Positions 40,794-42,808 of a DNA stretch of 42,808 bases are shown here, one piece after another. A program made the translations under genes and the position numbers. Origin of the DNA: Bradyrhizobium sp. JYMT SZCCT0180. Its GTDB lineage: Bacteria > Pseudomonadota > Alphaproteobacteria > Rhizobiales > Xanthobacteraceae. How positions within the stretch are numbered: position 1 is the first letter of the stretch; the number at the start of each line of letters is the position of its first letter. The notes beneath the pieces were generated by a model. That model made no database searches, was not told the origin of the DNA, and saw nothing but the letters and a program-made list of their open reading frames with translations. The DNA lies in contig NZ_JAFCLZ010000042.1 in the NCBI RefSeq assembly GCF_018130165.1, forward strand, positions 1-42,808, given 5' to 3'.

Positions 40794-42212
40794 TTAGTTG
40801 ACGGGCCCGCCGCGACCCAGATTTTCCACATCCGGGTCGGCGCGCGTCACCCCGGTCGCGCGGTTGACCATGACCGTGACGAACCAGAGAACGACGCCGA
40901 CCGCGAGCAGAACGCCGGCGATGCGGTACTGCACCGGGTCACGGCCGGTCCAGGGACCGGTCAGGAAGGCGCAGAACACCGCCCCCAGGATCGGCAGAAT
41001 GGTTGGCGTGCGGAAATGCTGATGATCGACAGGGTCGCGCCGCAGCACCAGCACCGCAACATTGACCACCGTGAACACGCACAGCAAAAGCAGCGCCGTG
41101 GTGCCTCCGAGCGCCGGCACCTCGCCGACAAAGGTGATCAGTCCGAAGGCCAGCAGCGTCGTGAAGCCGATCGCGACATAGGGCGTGCGGCGCGTCGCAT
41201 GCACCTTGCCGAGGGTGGGCGGCAGCACATGCTCGCGGCTCATGCCATACACAAGGCGGCTGGCCATAAGCATGTTGATGAGCGCGCTGTTCGCCACCGC
41301 GAACATGGTGATGAAGCCGAAGATCCAGAGCGGGAAACCGGGCGCGCCTTTTTGAACCACTTGCAGAAGAGGGGTCTCGCCTTCGCCCAATTGCTCCGGA
41401 GCCACCAGCGTGATCGCGGAAATCGAGACCAGCACATAGATGACACCGGTAATCGCCAGGCCCGCAAGCAGCACTTTTGGAAAATGACGCGTTGGATCCT
41501 TGCATTCCTCGGCCATGTTGACCGAATCCTCAAAGCCCACCATCGCGAAGAAAGCGAGCGTGGTTGCTGCGATCACCGGCCAGAACATGCCGCCATCAGG
41601 GGTCGTGCGAAACTGCATCACGCGCGAAACGTCGCCCTGGCCGAGGCCAATGGCCCAAAGGCCGATGACGATAATGATCAAGAGGCCGGTCAGCTCGACG
41701 CAGGTGAGCACCACATTGGCTTTCACGCTTTCGCCGACGCCGCGGAAGTTGACCGCGGCAACGACAGCCATGAAAGCAAGACCCGTGACGGTGATGCCAA
41801 AACCGGTCAGTCCGAGCCCCATCGCGTGCGACATGTTCGCCGCGAACGCCCGGGAGGCCGTCGATGCCGAGGTGATCCCCGAGCACATCACCGCAAACGC
41901 GACGATGAACGTGATGAAATGGATACCGAAGGCCTTGTGGGTATAGAGGGCGGCGCCCGCCGCTTTTGGATATTTCGTGACCAGTTCGAGATAGCTGAAC
42001 GCGGTCACCAGCGCGACGACGAATGCCACCACGAAGGGCAGCCACACCACCCCGCCTACCTGCTTGGCGACCTGGCCCGTCAGCGCATAAATCCCGGTGC
42101 CGAGAATGTCGCCGACGATGAACAGGAGGAGCAGCCAGGGGCCCATGACCCTGTGAAGGCTAGGTTCGACGCTGCTTGACGGGGTACCGGCGTTGACGGT
42201 GACATCGGCCAT
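40794..42212 (-). CDS. APC-superfamily amino acid permease
   Basis: A 472-residue transporter with about 12 membrane segments. The unwound first helix reads VGDILGTGIYALTGQVAKQV (the G-x-G-I-Y motif that binds the amino group), and FFAMVGFEDSVNMAEECKDP is the helix 6 and loop signature of the family. It probably carries an amino acid or amine by proton symport. I start at the ATG at 42212 with AAAGGA eight bases upstream; the frame to 42479 passes through the repeat at 42341-42418. Confidence 0.9.
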   Translation of the reverse strand: MADVTVNAGTPSSSVEPSLHRVMGPWLLLLFIVGDILGTGIYALTGQVAKQVGGVVWLPFVVAFVVALVTAFSYLELVTKYPKAAGAALYTHKAFGIHFITFIVAFAVMCSGITSASTASRAFAANMSHAMGLGLTGFGITVTGLAFMAVVAAVNFRGVGESVKANVVLTCVELTGLLIIIVIGLWAIGLGQGDVSRVMQFRTTPDGGMFWPVIAATTLAFFAMVGFEDSVNMAEECKDPTRHFPKVLLAGLAITGVIYVLVSISAITLVAPEQLGEGETPLLQVVQKGAPGFPLWIFGFITMFAVANSALINMLMASRLVYGMSREHVLPPTLGKVHATRRTPYVAIGFTTLLAFGLITFVGEVPALGGTTALLLLCVFTVVNVAVLVLRRDPVDHQHFRTPTILPILGAVFCAFLTGPWTGRDPVQYRIAGVLLAVGVVLWFVTVMVNRATGVTRADPDVENLGRGGPVN

Positions 42213-42340
42213 CGTACGTCCTTTCCACTCTCGGTAGCGCCGATGCAGTGTATCGGCAGTTGGAGATTTGTGGAAGGTGCGGGTTAAACCATTCACAGCT
42301 CGGTGCACCGCACTGCGGGACGTTGCTTGGTCGGTTCTCT

Positions 42341-42418
42341 CGTCATTGCGAGCGTAGCGAAGCAATCCATATTGCGCCAAGCCGTGCCATGGATTGCTTC
42401 GCTGCGCTCGCAATGACG
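42341..42418. repeat. Palindromic repeat (AGCGAAGCAATCC family), intact copy
   Basis: CGTCATTGCGAGCGTAGCG at the left and CGCTGCGCTCGCAATGACG at the right, with GAAGCAATCCA/TGGATTGCTTC inside. It is the uninterrupted form of the element at 210-318. Confidence 0.88.
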
Positions 42419-42559
42419 GTTGACTGCGACAAAACAACCCGACGGGCAAATCAATTCTGAGTTTCAGAAATCGTGTCAAGTAGAAAATTTCTGTAAATCA
42501 AAAATATATTTGTTGTCGGTCGACCCAAATCAGTGCGCATCTATCGTCATCCCGTCCTG

Positions 42560-42808
42560 GTCAGAAGGGCGTCGGCCGTCGTCACGGACGTTGGGCGGGT
42601 TGCGGTGGACGCTGGTCTACGTCTGACGATGGCGTGGATCGAGCGTACGGCAAAACCGTGTGGTCCTGGCGCCCGTTGCTGGCGTCAAGCCGTCGGCTTA
42701 GCGCAAGCTGAACCGGTGGTGACGGAGTCAACAAGAACTCGTCTCCGGGGAGATCACGGCATAAGCCGTAAAGCCATTGCGCAGGGAAGGCCGGGTGTTC
42801 ACCGCTGC
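42560..42808 (+). repeat. Long structured dispersed repeat, copy C (cut by the window edge)
   Basis: From CGTCACGGACGTTGGGCGGG it follows the minus strand of copy B, with a deletion before GTACGGCAAAACCGTGTGG, then keeps CCTGGCGCCCGTTGCTGG, a variable block, and the CATAAGCCGTAAAGCCATTG block. The last bases begin the nested hairpin. It has the same orientation as copy A. The interval 42419-42559 shows only an AT-rich segment that also occurs near copy B. No gene is seen from 42213 to the end. Confidence 0.7.

Noticed and set aside
42213..42479. 89-residue N-terminal extension of the APC permease
   Set aside because: It is encoded by the palindromic repeat at 42341-42418; the ATG at 42212 has AAAGGA at the right distance.
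1..42808. CRISPR array, insertion sequence, prophage or tRNA-linked integration
   Set aside because: I found no regularly spaced repeats, transposase or integrase domains, or tRNA-like cloverleaf; the repeats are isolated palindromes.

Overview
The window looks like a chromosomal stretch of a Bradyrhizobium-type soil alphaproteobacterium. The evidence is high GC content, alphaproteobacterial protein families (a PleC/PdhS-like kinase, GANTC sites, tripartite tricarboxylate transporters) and many short palindromic and long structured repeats between genes. I see no rRNA, tRNA, insertion sequence, phage or CRISPR array.

Layout. 1-900: dispersed repeats and a small double-glycine-leader peptide. 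894-7380: acyl desaturase, LysR regulator, PAS-type sensor kinase with a dense GANTC cluster upstream, and a CDF metal transporter. 7381-8309: repeats only. 8310-15571: ordinary accessory genes (GNAT, histidine phosphatase variant, small stress-type genes, SMP-30 hydrolase, quinone oxidoreductase-like MDR, nitronate monooxygenase, a small membrane protein). 15893-17024: secreted HExxH protein, a micropeptide and a second double-glycine peptide. 17217-32508: an oxalate locus. 32765-36760: IclR regulator and a second TctCBA transporter. 36774-42212: MaoC-like protein, small genes, GFA-family protein, HpcH/HpaI aldolase, a third double-glycine peptide, GNAT and an APC permease. The right edge carries another copy of the long repeat found at the left edge.

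The main result is the oxalate locus. It holds formyl-CoA transferase (frc), oxalyl-CoA decarboxylase (oxc), an OxlT-type antiporter, an ADP-forming acyl-CoA synthetase, a FadR-type GntR regulator, a complete TctCBA transporter, a CBS-domain protein, a 45-residue protein and two tandem PanE-like reductases. A 17-bp motif, TGG[TC]AT-N5-AT[AG]CCA, occurs in front of seven transcription units: panE-like copy 1, the CBS gene, oxlT, tctCBA, the 45-aa gene, gntR-oxc-frc and the synthetase. I infer that the GntR protein binds it. This puts a TTT transporter, a micropeptide, a CBS protein and a PanE-like enzyme (a candidate oxalyl-CoA reductase, by analogy with PanE2 of Methylobacterium extorquens) into one oxalate regulon. 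Oxalate would then be either decarboxylated to formyl-CoA for energy or reduced through oxalyl-CoA to glyoxylate for carbon.

A second theme is three unlinked short peptides with GG leaders, each with a GATCAC-type motif upstream and no dedicated exporter in the window.
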